A DNA stretch of 64,000 nucleotides from Hyphodiscus hymeniophilus (lineage: Eukaryota > Ascomycota > Leotiomycetes > Helotiales > Hyphodiscaceae): contig VNKQ01000001.1 of NCBI GenBank assembly GCA_016508695.1, positions 93,156-157,155 of the forward strand, in the 5' to 3' direction. How positions within the stretch are numbered: position 1 is the first letter of the stretch; each line of letters begins with the position of its first letter. Under the pieces are notes generated by a model. That model was not told where the DNA came from, did no database searches, and saw only the letters and a program-made list of their open reading frames with translations. A program made the position numbers and the translations under genes. This document shows positions 34,776 to 47,395 of the stretch, in pieces.

Positions 34776-36534
34776 TGTCCGCTACTAGTGTCTTGCTTTA
34801 GCTACATTGAACAAGCGTGAACCTCACAATCCATATAAGGATGCATGCATTCTCAAACTTCCTTTAGCTACTCCAATCAGCGTTTCTAGATGGAGTTTAC
34901 TCAAGTTAAGTTACTGTCGGAAGCTTGGGATATGTGAGCCAATCGTTAACAATCTATTATCAAACCTGTTTTACTGAAACATCCATAGAGCCTCTAATAA
35001 CCATTGGCTCGGGAATTGCAAGGTGGGAAGTAATTATTACGCTGGTCTGAAGGTATTCTTGAAGCAGCGAAAGCAGACTGTCAAGTCTTGCCTACAAGCA
35101 CTACTCCGAATTCTATCAGATACTTGAAATAGTCTAATATGTATTCTCGCGAACCACAACAATCCGAGTAGGCCCTGCCGCCCAGGGCCGCCAACGTGCA
35201 CCTGTCTGCTTTGTGCACCGGGTAGAGAAGGTCTGAAAAACTGATTCATATACATTAAGCTTCAGAACATATGCCACCTGTCTCCAATCGCGGTTTCATT
35301 GCTTGCGAGGTTCGCATCGACAGCTCTTTAGACGTTGTCAGGCCTGCCCTTTCGTCGCATACACTATACAACCTGGGCAAGAGAACACCTGCTGGAGGGG
35401 TTCGAAAGCTTGAGACCTGCCTCGACGGACCGTCGCGGGACGGCAGAGATGCCATGGGCGGGCACAACAACTGCTGCTTTACTAGAGCTTCTGATGGCGC
35501 GAGATGCTCCACATATCGTCTGCCTACCTATAGTGTGCGAAGGCTCATTCTCGGAGGACCAGAAACCGGTACGTCGAAAGGATGGTGCAAATACACAATG
35601 CCCATTGCTTCAAAAACAAAATAAAACTTAATGTGAATTGCTTCCACTTCGAAAGTTTAAGAACGACAATTACAAATGGAGAGTTCGGCTGTTAAGAGTC
35701 GTGACTACCTCGGTTCATCTCCTTTTACTACTATCTTCTACCTATGAACAACGGTTCCCTAACACTCCGAAACATGTTCATCCGTATTTGGCAGCAGAGT
35801 TGAGAACTAATGTTTAATGAGAGGACAATGCTGAGTGCGAGAGCCGCCTCTAGAGTCTCAACATGTTTGTTAGACTTGTGGTCTGCAAACTCCCTTCGAT
35901 GCTAAATACGAGTATTGGTAATACAACCAAAAGAGCCCTCCTCGCTACTATCCTCACTCTTGTTCTGGTTAGCAGACTGGCTGATAACTTTGACAGTCCT
36001 ATTTTGTAGATCAAATATTTGAGATGCGGTTTGAGACGGAGTATTTTGTTCGGCCGAAAATACTTTGAGAACGCTGCTAAAACATGGTATACTATTAAGC
36101 TTGAGCTTTTGAGGATCAGCGATATGATTGGCGTACAACTGGACCTTTTATATAGCTTTAATTCTACACACTTACTGATGCGAATATATAGGTTGATTAG
36201 AAAACTTAGGTTCGTAAAACAAGATTTCGCAATGCCTACTATTCGCTTAGTCTACTAACTACTTTAAGATCGCACATTTCTGTTAGAGTCCTAAGTGGGC
36301 GGAATGTTGGCTGTGATTGTATAGAGAAGAAGAAGAAGAAGAAGAAGAGAGATAATCACCCGAAAAGAGTAGGAGATGTGTCGCCCTTATATCTATCTAT
36401 CTGCCTCTTTTAGATAAAGAACAAGGCAAGGTATTAGAAAGATGTAACATATGTATAATACTGAAGTCAAAAATCAATAGGATAGTTGACAATCTATAAA
36501 AACTTTGGTCCTCAACAGCCTTTTCTTTCTCAGG
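34776..36534. other. Gap without a supported gene
   Basis: 1.76 kb. Open frames at 35255-35630 on both strands lack domains and codon-like pattern. It holds a GAA microsatellite (36326-36349) and the downstream side of the DUF4238 gene. Confidence 0.4.
36326..36349. repeat. (GAA)8 microsatellite
   Basis: Uninterrupted GAA triplets seen directly. Confidence 0.85.
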
Positions 36535-38955
36535 TTACTGTATCATGCAGCTCCATCCTTCATCTGTCTTTTCCTTTTCATCTGGTTTAACTCCTTTATC
36601 CGCTTCAACTTTCGCCCTATGTCGAAAACCAAACACCGGATATACAATATCAAACAAAACCTTTTCCAAGTCGGGATCCTCAACAAGCTGCTTCCCAGTT
36701 CCCTTGTCCTTGTATCCTCTCGCTAGGTCACGTGTTCGGATCTCGATCTTCTCATCTTCTGAGAAGATGTCGAAATTATTATTCCAGAATTTCTCCACGT
36801 TGTCTTTGTTTACTTCACGTATTACTTTGGCAGCTGCTTCTAGTATTGGGATCCCTAGTACAGACTGTTAGCGTCAATGCGTAAATTCAGCGGCGTGCGA
36901 CACTGTACCGCAGTCACAAATGCTTCCTATAATCATAGGTGTTAGCTCAACCCAGCGAAATTTATGAGGAATTACCTTGAGTGCCTAGAACCAGCTGTTT
37001 CTCCTCTTGCAGTCGCCTGAATCCATTCTCGTCAAGAGTCAGCTCGCTTACAAGGCCCCATATTGGTTTCGCTATCAGAGAGCCATTGAAAGAAGCATGG
37101 TGCATGACACGACAGAAAGCTTCTTTTCGAAAGAGTTTCCTCGCTGTTCTCGAGATGAGCAACTGAAATATACAAAGAAACAGATATAGGGTACATACAG
37201 GCAGCAACGACATCCTCCTCTCCATACAGATGTTGTGGTGGTAGCAGATCGTCTTCCAACATGTTCGAAATAGTAATCCTGATAAAACCCCGCTTCATGA
37301 ATCGTATGCGTTTCAGATAGATCCAAATCACTTGAACTGGGAACTGGTCATAGAGCAAGAAACTGATTTCGTTGAGCTTCACGATTTTCTTCGGGGAGGC
37401 CGCGAGTGCTGGAGTCAAGCTTGATACGCATGTAATGTAACCCACGAGCTTGATCGAAGTCCTTTGAATCGAGAGTCTTTCCACCTCGAGATGGTCAGCC
37501 TTTATGATATATACCTTGCGTGGACTTACTGAGCTCGAGGTAAAGCTTCTTTGCTCTTTCTTCTTGCATAAATAATGCATATAATTTGTCTTCTGGAAAG
37601 GGCCCCATCGACAGACTGGGCAGAGTTTCAGGAACCCCTTGTGATGAAGATGCTGATGCCAATAACGTTGCTGCTTGTCTGAGTCTCTTACGACCTTTAG
37701 CTCGATCATTGCTAATTTCCAGTCCATTGTGACTGGTTAGGTAATGCCGAAGTGTCTGGTAAGTGGCACCCTTTTTATTGAAGACAATCAAGTCAATTCG
37801 ATGACTCTCCTCCAGCATGATGCCATTAATCTTATTCACATACTCTTCTGCCAGAGGAAAGAATCGAAAACCAAACCTGTCATTCGCCCCAATTGGTCCC
37901 GCATTGAGAAGAACACATCTACCATCAACGATCTTGGAATACGAGTTGAGTGCTTTACGGATAGGAAGATCTCTCAGAGACAGCCCTACTGCTTCAGGGT
38001 GGAGATGTGGCTCCGTGCAAACTTTAGAAGCCGCCTCTCTCCATTCTCTAATCGTTTCATCGGAATCCTCCTCAGGTACAGGTAGTATGAAGGTCCGGAG
38101 CACGATCAGGAGTCTCGGTGCTATCGGAGCAAAGAGGTGGAATTCCGTGTAGGCTGAACATTCCATTTTGCCAGTTACTGGATTGAACTTTTCCGTCTCT
38201 GCACCCTCATGTATGCTATACGCATTTTGCGTCAGGAGAAATTCGTCGTCCGGGTTGGTTGGAGTAACGATGGCCATGTAGAATTGCTGGACATTGTTGA
38301 TGAACCATTTGGCATCGTCAGGATAGATCCGTTTATTTAACTTTTCCATCCACTCCAACCCACAATCCATCTTCAAGTCGAGGATACCCTTGATGTTATC
38401 GAACCATACGTCAATTGGTTTCTTGAATCCCCTTTCCTTCATGTATTTCAACATCTTTTCTCGGTCATTCGAGTCGTAGTCATCATTATTGTCGTGGCCA
38501 TAGCGGCTGTGAAACACACTACTGCGGTACTTCATAATGAAGAGAAACTTCCGCAAGGTATCCCGCTGTGTCCGTGTGATCCAAACCTCCCTCTTTCCCG
38601 CCTCAAAAGCCTTGCGAATTGTGCTGATGGTTTGGCCAGCTTGGGTTTCGAGCACAGACAATTGTTCCTCAATGTGATGCTGCTTCGTAGATGCGCTTAC
38701 ATCGCGGTACATATCTATCATTCCAAATGTCTTCGCCACCGATGTCTCCGTGATCTCCGGCTCTTCGCCTGCGAAATTGATACCGTACACCATTGGTTCC
38801 ATGGAGTGCGATCTCTTCTTGCGTCTGCCTTGCTTTTTGGAAGTACGAGGAGGAGTTCGTGGCTCGCTGAGATGCGAATAGTTTCGTAGGATGAAGCGGG
38901 GAATGAAGTGGTGATATTGTGATATTTCCGAGACAGAAGCAAAAGAATCCGCCAT
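36535..38955 (-). CDS. DUF4238-family protein, one possible lesion
   Basis: ATG at 38955 (MADSFASVSEISQ) leads to HHFIPRFILRNYS, the N-terminal signature of DUF4238. Exon 1 (38955-37530) encodes about 475 residues: DVSASTKQHHIEEQLSVLE, RTQRDTLRKFLFIMKYRS and LLTQNAYSIHEG. A 45-bp intron (37485-37529) joins in frame to FDQARGLHYMRIKLDSS. Further GT-AG introns are 37163-37227, 36927-36975 and 36855-36908; the last two flank an 18-nt exon (36909-36926). The final exon ends at 36535 (EKFWNNNFDIFSEDE ...). The one problem is a TGA at 37348-37350 in exon 2, either a lesion or a missed short intron. DUF4238 proteins occur in bacteria and fungi and have no settled function. The C-terminal extension (VLFDIVYPVFGFRHRAK) is not part of the domain. 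Confidence 0.7.
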
Positions 38956-41052
38956 CTTTCGAGGCAGTAGTTCTAAAAGTTGAATGAGCTTCAATGGTGG
39001 CTTAAACAAAGGTAGTAAATAATCTTACAAGTTACAGCGTAGTAACAGTAGTGCTTAAGAATGGTGACGCAGAAGTTAGAGGGTTTTCCAGGTATCTGGA
39101 TGGCGAGGCTGAGGGTTTTGCACTTCAATATTGTTTCTGACTGGAGTGTTCAGCAGCGATAAATATTCAAATAGTATGGGAGAGTCTGAGTAGCTTCCCA
39201 AGTTCTATTGATGAAATAACATTGCTTTCTTGCCTAATAATAAGAAAGAGCTAGGGATCGTTTTCGAACGAGCTCACCTTATCGGAGATGGTCGATGGTT
39301 GTTGGCGTTTCATGCCTGTTTGCTAGCGACTCTGCCTCATTTGGCCTCGTGCATATAGTACTCGAGTACAAAACCATGCAATGGGCCGACCCATACAATA
39401 GGTGCAGAGACGTGGCTGTGTTCCAGACCAACAGCAATCAGCAGGATTTATATTTAGACAACATGGAAACTATAACCGATTCGCGAAGGGGCGCCAAAGG
39501 ATGTTCCCCTGAATATAATCAAGTTTATTTATTCGTGCTCAAGGTTCAGCTGAGGTTAGAGCAGCGACTGCTCAGGTCCATAGACGGAAATGGATTTTGG
39601 AGACATCATTTCATCGTCTGAGATTATGTTGGGAAGCACCGTATGATTACAAACGTGGAAATCAAGTATACGGCACACGATTTATAAAGTGTGGCAGCCT
39701 TGGGATTGTATTGCAAGCTTTGCAGCTTTCCATAACATAATAGCAAATAGACAAACAGATTGGATTATGCCGTTTCTTTCCAGACCAAAGTTATGCGTTC
39801 TAGATCGGATGACTTCGGCTTCCTTGAGATGCTGGACAAAAAGTTTGAAGTCTCTTTATTGACCTTATTTGATTCGAAATTTGCGGACATAAATTAGACG
39901 AGAGACATTTGAGCCGTAGCATCCTAATACGCTACTCGATATAAGCGGATTCTCGAAGACAGACTGACCCCTGCGGATATCAGCTTCTTCTGGCTTATTG
40001 AGATGACTATATACCACTTCCTCAGCATAAAGTTAGCGGCCGTCGGAGTCTACATTTCGAGGTTTCGTCAAAATAACAGCATAGCTAAATAAGCCAGTCA
40101 AAGTCTGTACCTATTCCATAACAGATATACATTACTTTCTAGCTTATAACAATCGACAAAGTAGTCTGGTTCGAACTTGCTTATTAGGACCTTTCTAATT
40201 GTTGGCAGAACTATTGCCAGCATTGCTATTTAGATTCGCGGCATGATTATAGAATCCGATCCCATCAAAGAGACTCTACATTTACGCACAAGGCTTACTC
40301 TCTCGGTGTCTCATCCTAGAAAGCTTTTGAAACCATTTAATGTCTAAGTCACACTTCCTACATCGATCAGAAACTCTTCTCAGAGCATTGCAATAGAAAT
40401 CAAGCTATATACCCTTACTAGGGATACATTTTCGTAGCATTTTAATGTGTCCGAGGTCGTCTACCGTCCTATTTTCTTCAACTTTTGTCAATTGATCCTC
40501 CGAACCCTTTTACGCATCGGGCTCCGAGTTGAGTATGTGGGCAGTCTGATTGAGCTAATCTAAAAGACAATTGAAAGTAGGCATTGCCTACCTGAGACCA
40601 AATATAATTCGTCCTAGAGAAAATCTTGGCCAGCTTACAAGCGTACTTTTTATAATGCATTCCAAGTTTTACTAAATTGCTACATAGTTACCACGCCTCA
40701 TCTCTTGAAGGTACCGAGTTGTACCCAATTTTATCTTTTGGCATTTGTCATTTCCCGTGCTGGTAAACTTTGGAAAGGCATAGCTCATCAAAAGGCTATA
40801 CGAAAAATAACTGGATAACCTTCGTGATCAGCACTCACATTCCTCTACACGAGCAGTAATTCACGTGATGCATATTGGGTGCCAACCGGGTAAATCGCGG
40901 TCGACGTCGGCTAAAATCGACGCAGAAATGCCGTTAGCGCCGGATTATTATTACTCCGGGACAACGACTCCAGTCTTGTTGACTTTGATTCGCGATAAAA
41001 AACAACACCGCAGCTTTATCTTCGACTTGGAACTTCATCGTCGCGAGGCCTC
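38956..41052. other. Gap without a supported gene
   Basis: 2.1 kb, moderately AT-rich from 39600 to 40800. The longest frame (39295-39621, plus) has no recognisable domain. The bases just before 41053 are the promoter side of the nuclease-like gene. Confidence 0.4.
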
Positions 41053-42268
41053 ATGGCCGCAATCAAGAAAATAACACCGCCAGGAAGTATTGTCAACGGT
41101 CCGCCAACACCACCACTCACCGATACAAAACCTGCAGCGCGTATCGCAAGCATCCTCCGAGTCTTTCGGGACTGCCAGAACGGCGCTCCTCCACGGTCTC
41201 TTCGGACATCCTATAAGCTCAACAGCTCTGAGTACGAGGACTTGCTGCATCAGCTAAAGCACGACGAGCTCCTTGGGGGATTTGTGGCAGACAAAGTCCG
41301 GTAGGTCACGAATTAGAACCAGTACTTGCTGGGAATGTGCTAAGTTAGTATGTAGATACGATTACGATCCCATCCAGAGCAGATTCACACTTCGAATGCC
41401 CACAACGTTACACGACACCTTTATTTCCAGACTCGTGACGGAGATAGAGAAGACGTTGGAGCGTCTCGCCAACAAAGAAGTCGAGGCGCAGCCATTTATT
41501 AAGGGTATCAGGCCTGTGAGCGGCGTTTTGAATTTCCAAATTGGAGATGACGACCAGCAGCAAAATATAAGACATGAGCCTGACATAAGGTTTCAACATA
41601 AGGATGCCGCGTGGCCCGGTGTTGTGATCGAAGTGGCACATTCACAGAATAGGAAATCCTTGGTCGGTCTTGCAGACAACTACATACTTGGATCCTACGG
41701 TGGCATTGGTGTTGTGATTGGTTTGGATTTGGATTACAAGAGGTCGAGAGAAGCTTCAATTTCTGTCTGGCGGTTGAAGAACTCTACGAATGATGATGGA
41801 GAGGTTGAGGGGGAAGTCGAGCAAGTGGTTGACAGCCAGGTAACCAGCCCCTCAACACGGTGCAAGAGCTTTTCTGATACAGAACAGCTTTTCAGAAACG
41901 CCGAAGGCAACCACCTCCTTTCCCCATCCTCTAGCCTTAATCTATCTCTCAAGGACTTTGCTATCGAAGAAGTAACACATGGCGTTCCCGACTTACCTAT
42001 CGTAATCGATTCTAGAACTTTATGTAAGTTATTAAGTGAAGCAGAGAACTGGGACAATAAAACAATGACGATGCAAGGAGCCAAACCTCCACCATTCAAG
42101 AGAAAGTGGCGTCCGCAGACGCCGCCTGAGCAACTCACATTTTCGGACGAGGAAAGGTTCGTGGAAGAGGAACGGCGGGTGAGGAGGAAGTCGGAAAAGC
42201 TGGATAAACCTTATAATGAAGAGGGAGTATTTGCAAAGGATAGTAGCCAGAATTCATCTGAAAAATAA
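41053..42268 (+). CDS. PD-(D/E)XK nuclease-like fungal protein
   Basis: Exons 41053-41300 and 41356-42268 with a 55-bp GT-AG intron (junction DKVRYDYDP) give about 386 residues. An N-terminal Pro-rich segment is followed by a helical region (YEDLLHQLKHDELLGGFV), RYDYDPIQSRFTLRMPT, THDTF-like helices, then HEPDIRFQHKDAAWPGVVIEVAHSQNRK (residues ~157-183). This has the core beta-sheet pattern of PD-(D/E)XK folds, with acidic residues at Asp159 and Glu175; the usual Lys after ExK is Ala177, so catalysis is uncertain. NYILGSYGGIGVVIGLDLDYK continues the sheet. The C-terminus is charged and disordered. Such proteins form large fungal families of unknown role. Intact as read. Confidence 0.75.
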
Positions 42269-43256
42269 CCTTTGTCCCTGACTCCTATAAATTTCCTGAC
42301 TGATCTCTCGTCGGTTCATTCATCCTTCTATGGGTAGAGTTCAAGCCAGTGGCATAAAATCAGATTTACTCATAAGCTGAGTTGATTCTTCGGCCGGGAT
42401 TTCAATTCTGGTTCAAAAAATGAACGTCCGACGGCAATATGCCATGTTCTACACTCTTGTCTTCGCAGTCCTCTTTGGTAGGAGGTTCACGATGCACAAT
42501 TTCTTTACGATAAACAATACCGAGAAATGTCAAATCCAATTTTCTGTCTTTCAAGATGACAGTGATTACCTTCTAGAAGGTCCATCTTTTCTTCAACTCT
42601 TCGTCCAAGGCTAATTTATTCCCTTTTCGTCCCACTGTGCTCGACTCGTCCCATAATATCTGGCTGAGCATTTGCGGAAAGCTCTATGTCTGAGGGTGAC
42701 CCAGACGACATCTAACCTTTGGTCCTAATTACACTACAATGTAAAAGTAACTTAGTTATCGAGCTTCCCCATATTTCAATCTTTATGTAGGCTGCGATTG
42801 GATTTAGCATGACGGCACCACTCTGTTGCTAGTGGGAGGCCAGGGCACGTCGTTGAGTTCTGGGGCGAGCTCGCTGTCTATACGCTTCGGCGTAGTGGGG
42901 CTGGCGCGCTGTATCTTTCTCAGGTCAGGAGCTTATGCCTGTCTGCAGAGCATATGGTTTCTGAACCGAATCAACTTTCGAAGAAGAGGCTACTTATTAT
43001 AGGCAAGGAATTATTCCTAAGGATTCAGCGTACAGATGATCGTCCTAATTACGATTATTATCATTACGTGACAACGCAGCTATCGAGCTTGATTGACGTA
43101 GTAACCTGTAGCTTGCCAGCCGCTACTATCGTGTCCCGAGAATCTCGCCATTAGTCCAGATACCGGAACCGAAGGGTATTAGGGTATTAGGGTACATGGG
43201 GATCGCGGGGTATGCGGGGTACGGAATGGCCCCTACTAGTACTCGTAATTCACGAA
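42269..43256. other. Gap without a supported gene
   Basis: Short frames only. A GGGTATTA direct repeat (43172-43195) looks telomere-like but is not TTAGGG. Confidence 0.4.
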
Positions 43257-43491
43257 ACTACAGGGTGAAAGGGGTAAGTTACGTTAGTTCATTGTACAAG
43301 GTAGCCTTAATAGTCTCTTGCTGTTTAACAATGCCAGTTCTATAGGGAATTGTTTACGGTGTAAAAGGTGGTCCGAGGTCCTTTAGCTCACTGGTGTAGC
43401 TAAAATAGCATGAAAATCCACTTGATGACTGACCCAGTACGTCGATCTTAAGTATGCGTACTAACGTAACCTACCCCTTTCACCCTGTAGT
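43257..43491. mobile_element. Tc1/mariner-like MITE with 32-bp inverted termini
   Basis: The termini 43257-43288 and 43460-43491 are inverted copies with one mismatch in 32 bases (begin ACTACAGGGTGAAAGGGGTA). Read with a TA target duplication (43259-43260 and 43488-43489), the element is 43261-43487, 227 bp, with ends CAGGGTGAAAGGGG. The interior has no coding capacity. It ends about 190 bp before the alpha-galactosidase-like ATG and so sits in that promoter. Confidence 0.8.
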
Positions 43492-43678
43492 CGTGTGTCT
43501 TAATCAATAATAGAAGCTGGGTTGCTCAAGTTAACCCTACATAGGTATTACGGCGGCTGTATTCTCGGGTCATAAAAGGTTACATAACCAGTATTAAGGC
43601 GATCTACTATATAATGGACAGCTACTTTTGCAATTCACAATCGCTATCCCATTGAGACAACTTCCATCTCAAGTTACA

Positions 43679-45166
43679 ATGCTGGTCTTATTATCTTGCA
43701 CAGTTTTGTTATTTACCCAGAAATGTTTTGCATCTATCCCTGTCCAGGATCCTAATGATCTTGTCCTAGATGGCTGCTATACAGAGCCCCCATCGAATGA
43801 CGGTATCTTGAATACTGTTCGCTATGGAACGACCCCGAATGGATATACAGAAGCTGCCAGAGGCTGGACCTCTTATGGTTGCCAGGCTACCCCAGGGGCA
43901 TGTCCAGGTTATAGTACATTCGATCAGGCTTTTGTGCTGGAGCAATGTAAAGTACTTGCAGAATCGGGATTTGCTGCAGCAGGGTACGATTTGTGCTGTC
44001 TGGATGCTGGCTGGAACACTGCGGCCACGGATAAATATGGTCGCACCATCTACAATAATGCGACATTTGCGTTCCCTGAGCTTGGAAACCATCTGCACAG
44101 TCTCGATCTGAAGCTGGGGGTCTACTTTGCTCCAGGTTTCAACTGTGGGGCAATGAACAAAACTATCAAGGGCACGCAAACTACATTGTATGAGGTGTGG
44201 GACGGCAACTACGATAATATCAGTTTATGCAATTTCGATTATTCCAAACCTGCTGTCCAGAAATGGCACGATTCCCAAGTTGAACTCTTTCACGAGTATG
44301 GCATTGATTTGCTCAAGCTGGACTACGTAACGCCAGGTAGTCCTTCGAACGGTGCCAATCTCCCTTCTAACACCAGTGCCGCCGCAATCGCCTACCATAA
44401 CGCCATTATCAATACAGGTCACCAAATGAGGCTTGATCTTTCATGGAAATTGTGTCGGAACGACACCTACTTTCAAATCTGGGACAAGACTGCCGACTCA
44501 ATACGCACTGATCAGGATGTGAACAACTACGGCCAGTCTACTTTTGTGGCTTTGCAGGAAGTGCAACGCGCCATTGATAACGCTAGACAATTTGTTGCAT
44601 TGCAGACGTTCAAGAACCAGCTCATCACTGTTCGCCCGGATATGGACGACTTGTTTGTTGCCAACCCTCAGAATATCACTGGGATTACAGACGAGCAAAG
44701 AATCACCGTCATGAGCTTCTGGCTGGGGTTTGGGAGCAATTTGATCCTCGGATCAAATCTGACTGACATTGATGCGCTTGGAAAGAAGCTCCTCACAAGC
44801 GCAGAGTCTAGGGCAGCCACAGCCTTCTGCAACGTGTATCCCATTAGCCCCAGAAACCCAAGCACAGGAGATAACCTAGCCATGCAACTTTCAGGATGGA
44901 TTGGGGGACCAAGCCCGGCGGGCCAAGCGGTTGTTATTCTCGCTAACCTCGGCGCAAACCTGGGCGAGGCAGGCTATAACACGACTCTGACTGGTGTGCA
45001 GAAAGTCTCGATTTCTCTTAAGGATCTCGGAATAGATCACAGGCCATGTTATGTAGTGAAGGATATATGGAATGGCAATTCAAGCATTGTACATCAGGGT
45101 GGATCGCTAACAGCCTATCTCGATGAAGGAAACTCGCAATTCCTGAACTTGACCGTTTGTAACTAA
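43679..45166 (+). CDS. Secreted GH27-family alpha-galactosidase-like enzyme
   Basis: Single exon, 495 residues from the first in-frame ATG (43679), which opens directly with a signal peptide (MLVLLSCTVLLFTQKCFA). The (beta/alpha)8 barrel follows: RGWTSYG, YDLCCLDAGWN, YGRTIYNNATFAFP, LDLKLGVYFAPGFNCG, and GIDLLKLDYVTPG containing the expected nucleophile Asp215 (the family's KxDY/KYDN position). RTDQDVNNYG around 276-284 lies where the acid/base aspartate is expected. The C-terminal ~110 residues form the beta-sandwich. Cysteine pairs and many N-glycosylation sequons fit an extracellular enzyme releasing galactose from plant oligo- or polysaccharides. It departs from textbook GH27 (GWTSYG rather than GWNSW), so substrate may differ. 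Intact. Confidence 0.8.
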   Translation: MLVLLSCTVLLFTQKCFASIPVQDPNDLVLDGCYTEPPSNDGILNTVRYGTTPNGYTEAARGWTSYGCQATPGACPGYSTFDQAFVLEQCKVLAESGFAAAGYDLCCLDAGWNTAATDKYGRTIYNNATFAFPELGNHLHSLDLKLGVYFAPGFNCGAMNKTIKGTQTTLYEVWDGNYDNISLCNFDYSKPAVQKWHDSQVELFHEYGIDLLKLDYVTPGSPSNGANLPSNTSAAAIAYHNAIINTGHQMRLDLSWKLCRNDTYFQIWDKTADSIRTDQDVNNYGQSTFVALQEVQRAIDNARQFVALQTFKNQLITVRPDMDDLFVANPQNITGITDEQRITVMSFWLGFGSNLILGSNLTDIDALGKKLLTSAESRAATAFCNVYPISPRNPSTGDNLAMQLSGWIGGPSPAGQAVVILANLGANLGEAGYNTTLTGVQKVSISLKDLGIDHRPCYVVKDIWNGNSSIVHQGGSLTAYLDEGNSQFLNLTVCN

Positions 45167-46139
45167 AGCACCTTTGATCTATACTGTTCTGATTAAATAT
45201 ATTCAAAATAAACTAAATTTAACATGGAGCCTTAACTAAGCGCTATAGGTTCAATGAAACAAAAGCGATCAATCCAAATGCGGCCTATCTTAATACACTG
45301 GTATAGCTTTAACATCAGAAGAATAAGATCTAATTTATAACATCTGCTGGCCTTCTCGACCTGGCTTTTGTTGCGCCAGAGATAAAATGGCGCTTTGATC
45401 CTTCAATTCCGTCGGCGTCGGAGTAATCTGGAGGAGTTAGTAGATGACTATTGAGACTTTGAAGCACCCACTGTCATGACTATCACATAATCCAACTTTC
45501 CTGGCGCAGTATCTAGGACGAGAACCATGTGACTGCGCATGTCGTGATATCGAGAGTAGGCATGTCCAAACCTAAGCATTGTGACCGGGGCTGTATGGGC
45601 TACTGTAAGGCCCAATCCTGCGCCATCATCACGCTGAACAGCCCATCTACGATTGCTTCTCTGTAACTAACTTGTTGGTCACGTAAATTTTTAAATGATC
45701 TCTAGTAATCTGGCATGTAATTGCACTCTTTTAGTGCAGTATACCGACAGTCAGCATAATCTCCAAATGATCTGAGCACGAATAGTAGGAATTTCACTCA
45801 GTCATTATTGAATTCCATTGGATCAGGTACTTGGTAGATCATCCGGTGGGGCTTATCAGGCACAAGTTGAGGCGATTCCAAGCAGAGGCTTGACTCAGCC
45901 ACTTTGCCAGTGCTGTTGGCGCAGACAGACCATATCAGAAATCGAAGTAGAAATTTGGCGGAAAGGACTGGTTGGAGAGTATCTCATTTGAGGGCGGTAC
46001 TGTACTGGTGCCCAAGTTGTCACGCAGGCTGCGCCCCCATGCACGCCCTAGAAAACACTCCAGGGCATCGCGACTTGAACTTGAATTAACATTCTCCTTC
46101 GACACCTTCCTCATTGACATTTCTACAAACTTTGACAAT
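45167..46139. other. Gap without a supported gene
   Basis: Only short frames and no domain. It separates the GH27-like gene from the HET pseudogene start. Confidence 0.4.
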
Positions 46140-47380
46140 ATGTCAACCTCAGATCAAGAGGACGAAGTGCCGTCAAGCATTCATGCCGATCAACCTCTAC
46201 AGCGTCGTGCGCACACGTGGGAAAGCGGTACACCAGCCAGAACGCTTCGTGACGTGACTGACGCCGTCAAAGTGATGATTTTACAACCGAAGAAGGTTAA
46301 CTTGACTTTAGATACGAAGAGATTGCTTACAGCAATGATATTCGAATCCTGAAAATTCTCCATGGGAACCCAGGCTCGGGCCTAGAGTGTATGCTTTTCC
46401 CAAGGTCGTTATGGTCGATAGTGTCTACCTCGAAGTCGGAATATCATGATTACTGGGTCTTGTCATACATGTGGAGAGATGATGAGCAAACACATCCGGT
46501 TATAATGTATGATGCTACGATGTCTGATGTTACGGCGCTCCGAGATGGCCTGCAAACAATCACTCGTTTCAATCTATCAGGCACTCTCAATATCAGAAAT
46601 AATCTGGCAGCTGCACTACATCAATTTCGTCACGTGAGCAAAGATGTAAATGTCTGGGTCGACGTGTTGTGCATCAATCAAGCCAATATGGAGGAAAGGA
46701 ACGCCCAGATATCAAGAATGCACGAGATATATAACGAAGCCAATTGCATATGCGTCTGGCTTGGGGCTGAAGAACGCGAAATGAAAGAAACGTTCGAATT
46801 TCTGAAGTATATATCGAACTTGGAGACTTCAGACAACCTTGTCAAGACAAAAACAAATGTAGAGAAATGGAAGTTGGTGGTTAGCCTCATGAAGAATGGT
46901 TCGTTCCGCCGCAGATGGCCACATCATGAACTAGCTTCGGCAAGGAGAGCGGTAGTCTGTTGGGGTTTAGATGAGAATCAATGGTCGGACTTTGTAGACG
47001 CACTCGCTTTGTTTGTAACAAAGCTGGCTAAGAGAACGGAGATACTTGGCAAAGCATACTTTGGTGACTCTATTACACAGGCTCTCTTCGATGTCTTGGA
47101 GAATTTCATTACTCATGAAACAGAGCTTGATTGTTTTGAATCTAAGTCAATAGCAGTAAATCCTATTCTGCTTGACTCCGAGTCTGACTCGGATTCTTTA
47201 GTCAGTTCTCTAGACTCTTTCGCCGCCTCAGCAATCACAAGTTCGGTAACCTCTGTCTCGCACATGGCACCTGTAGCCAAAGACAGTGCTACTGATAGAG
47301 CAAATTTGATCTCCAATGATCGCCAAATCCGAAAACTTCCGGACAAAGCTTTTGATTCTCTGATCCTGAAAAAGTCATGA
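46140..47380 (+). pseudogene. HET-domain protein with an N-terminal frameshift
   Basis: ATG 46140 opens an N-terminal stretch whose frame fails between 46290 and 46320. The next frame carries YEEIAYSNDIRILKIL, then the HET domain: HDYWVLSYMWRDDEQTHP (motif 1, normally LSYVWGD), VWVDVLCINQANMEERNAQI with MHEIYNEANCICVWLG (motif 2), and SFRRRWPHHELASARRAV (motif 3, normally WFxRRWVxQEIALARxA). The Gly of LSYxWG is replaced by Arg. The frame ends at TGA 47378-47380 after a Ser-rich acidic region. HET proteins act in non-self recognition and cell death. It is the best preserved of the three HET loci, disrupted mainly by one indel. Confidence 0.75.
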
Positions 47381-47395
47381 GGAACTTCCGCCGCA

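Noticed and set aside
36545..36871. 108-codon plus-strand open frame
   Set aside because: Antisense to the last exon of the DUF4238 gene, which splices in phase.
43172..43195. Possible interstitial telomere repeats
   Set aside because: The unit is GGGTATTA, not TTAGGG, and only two to three copies occur.
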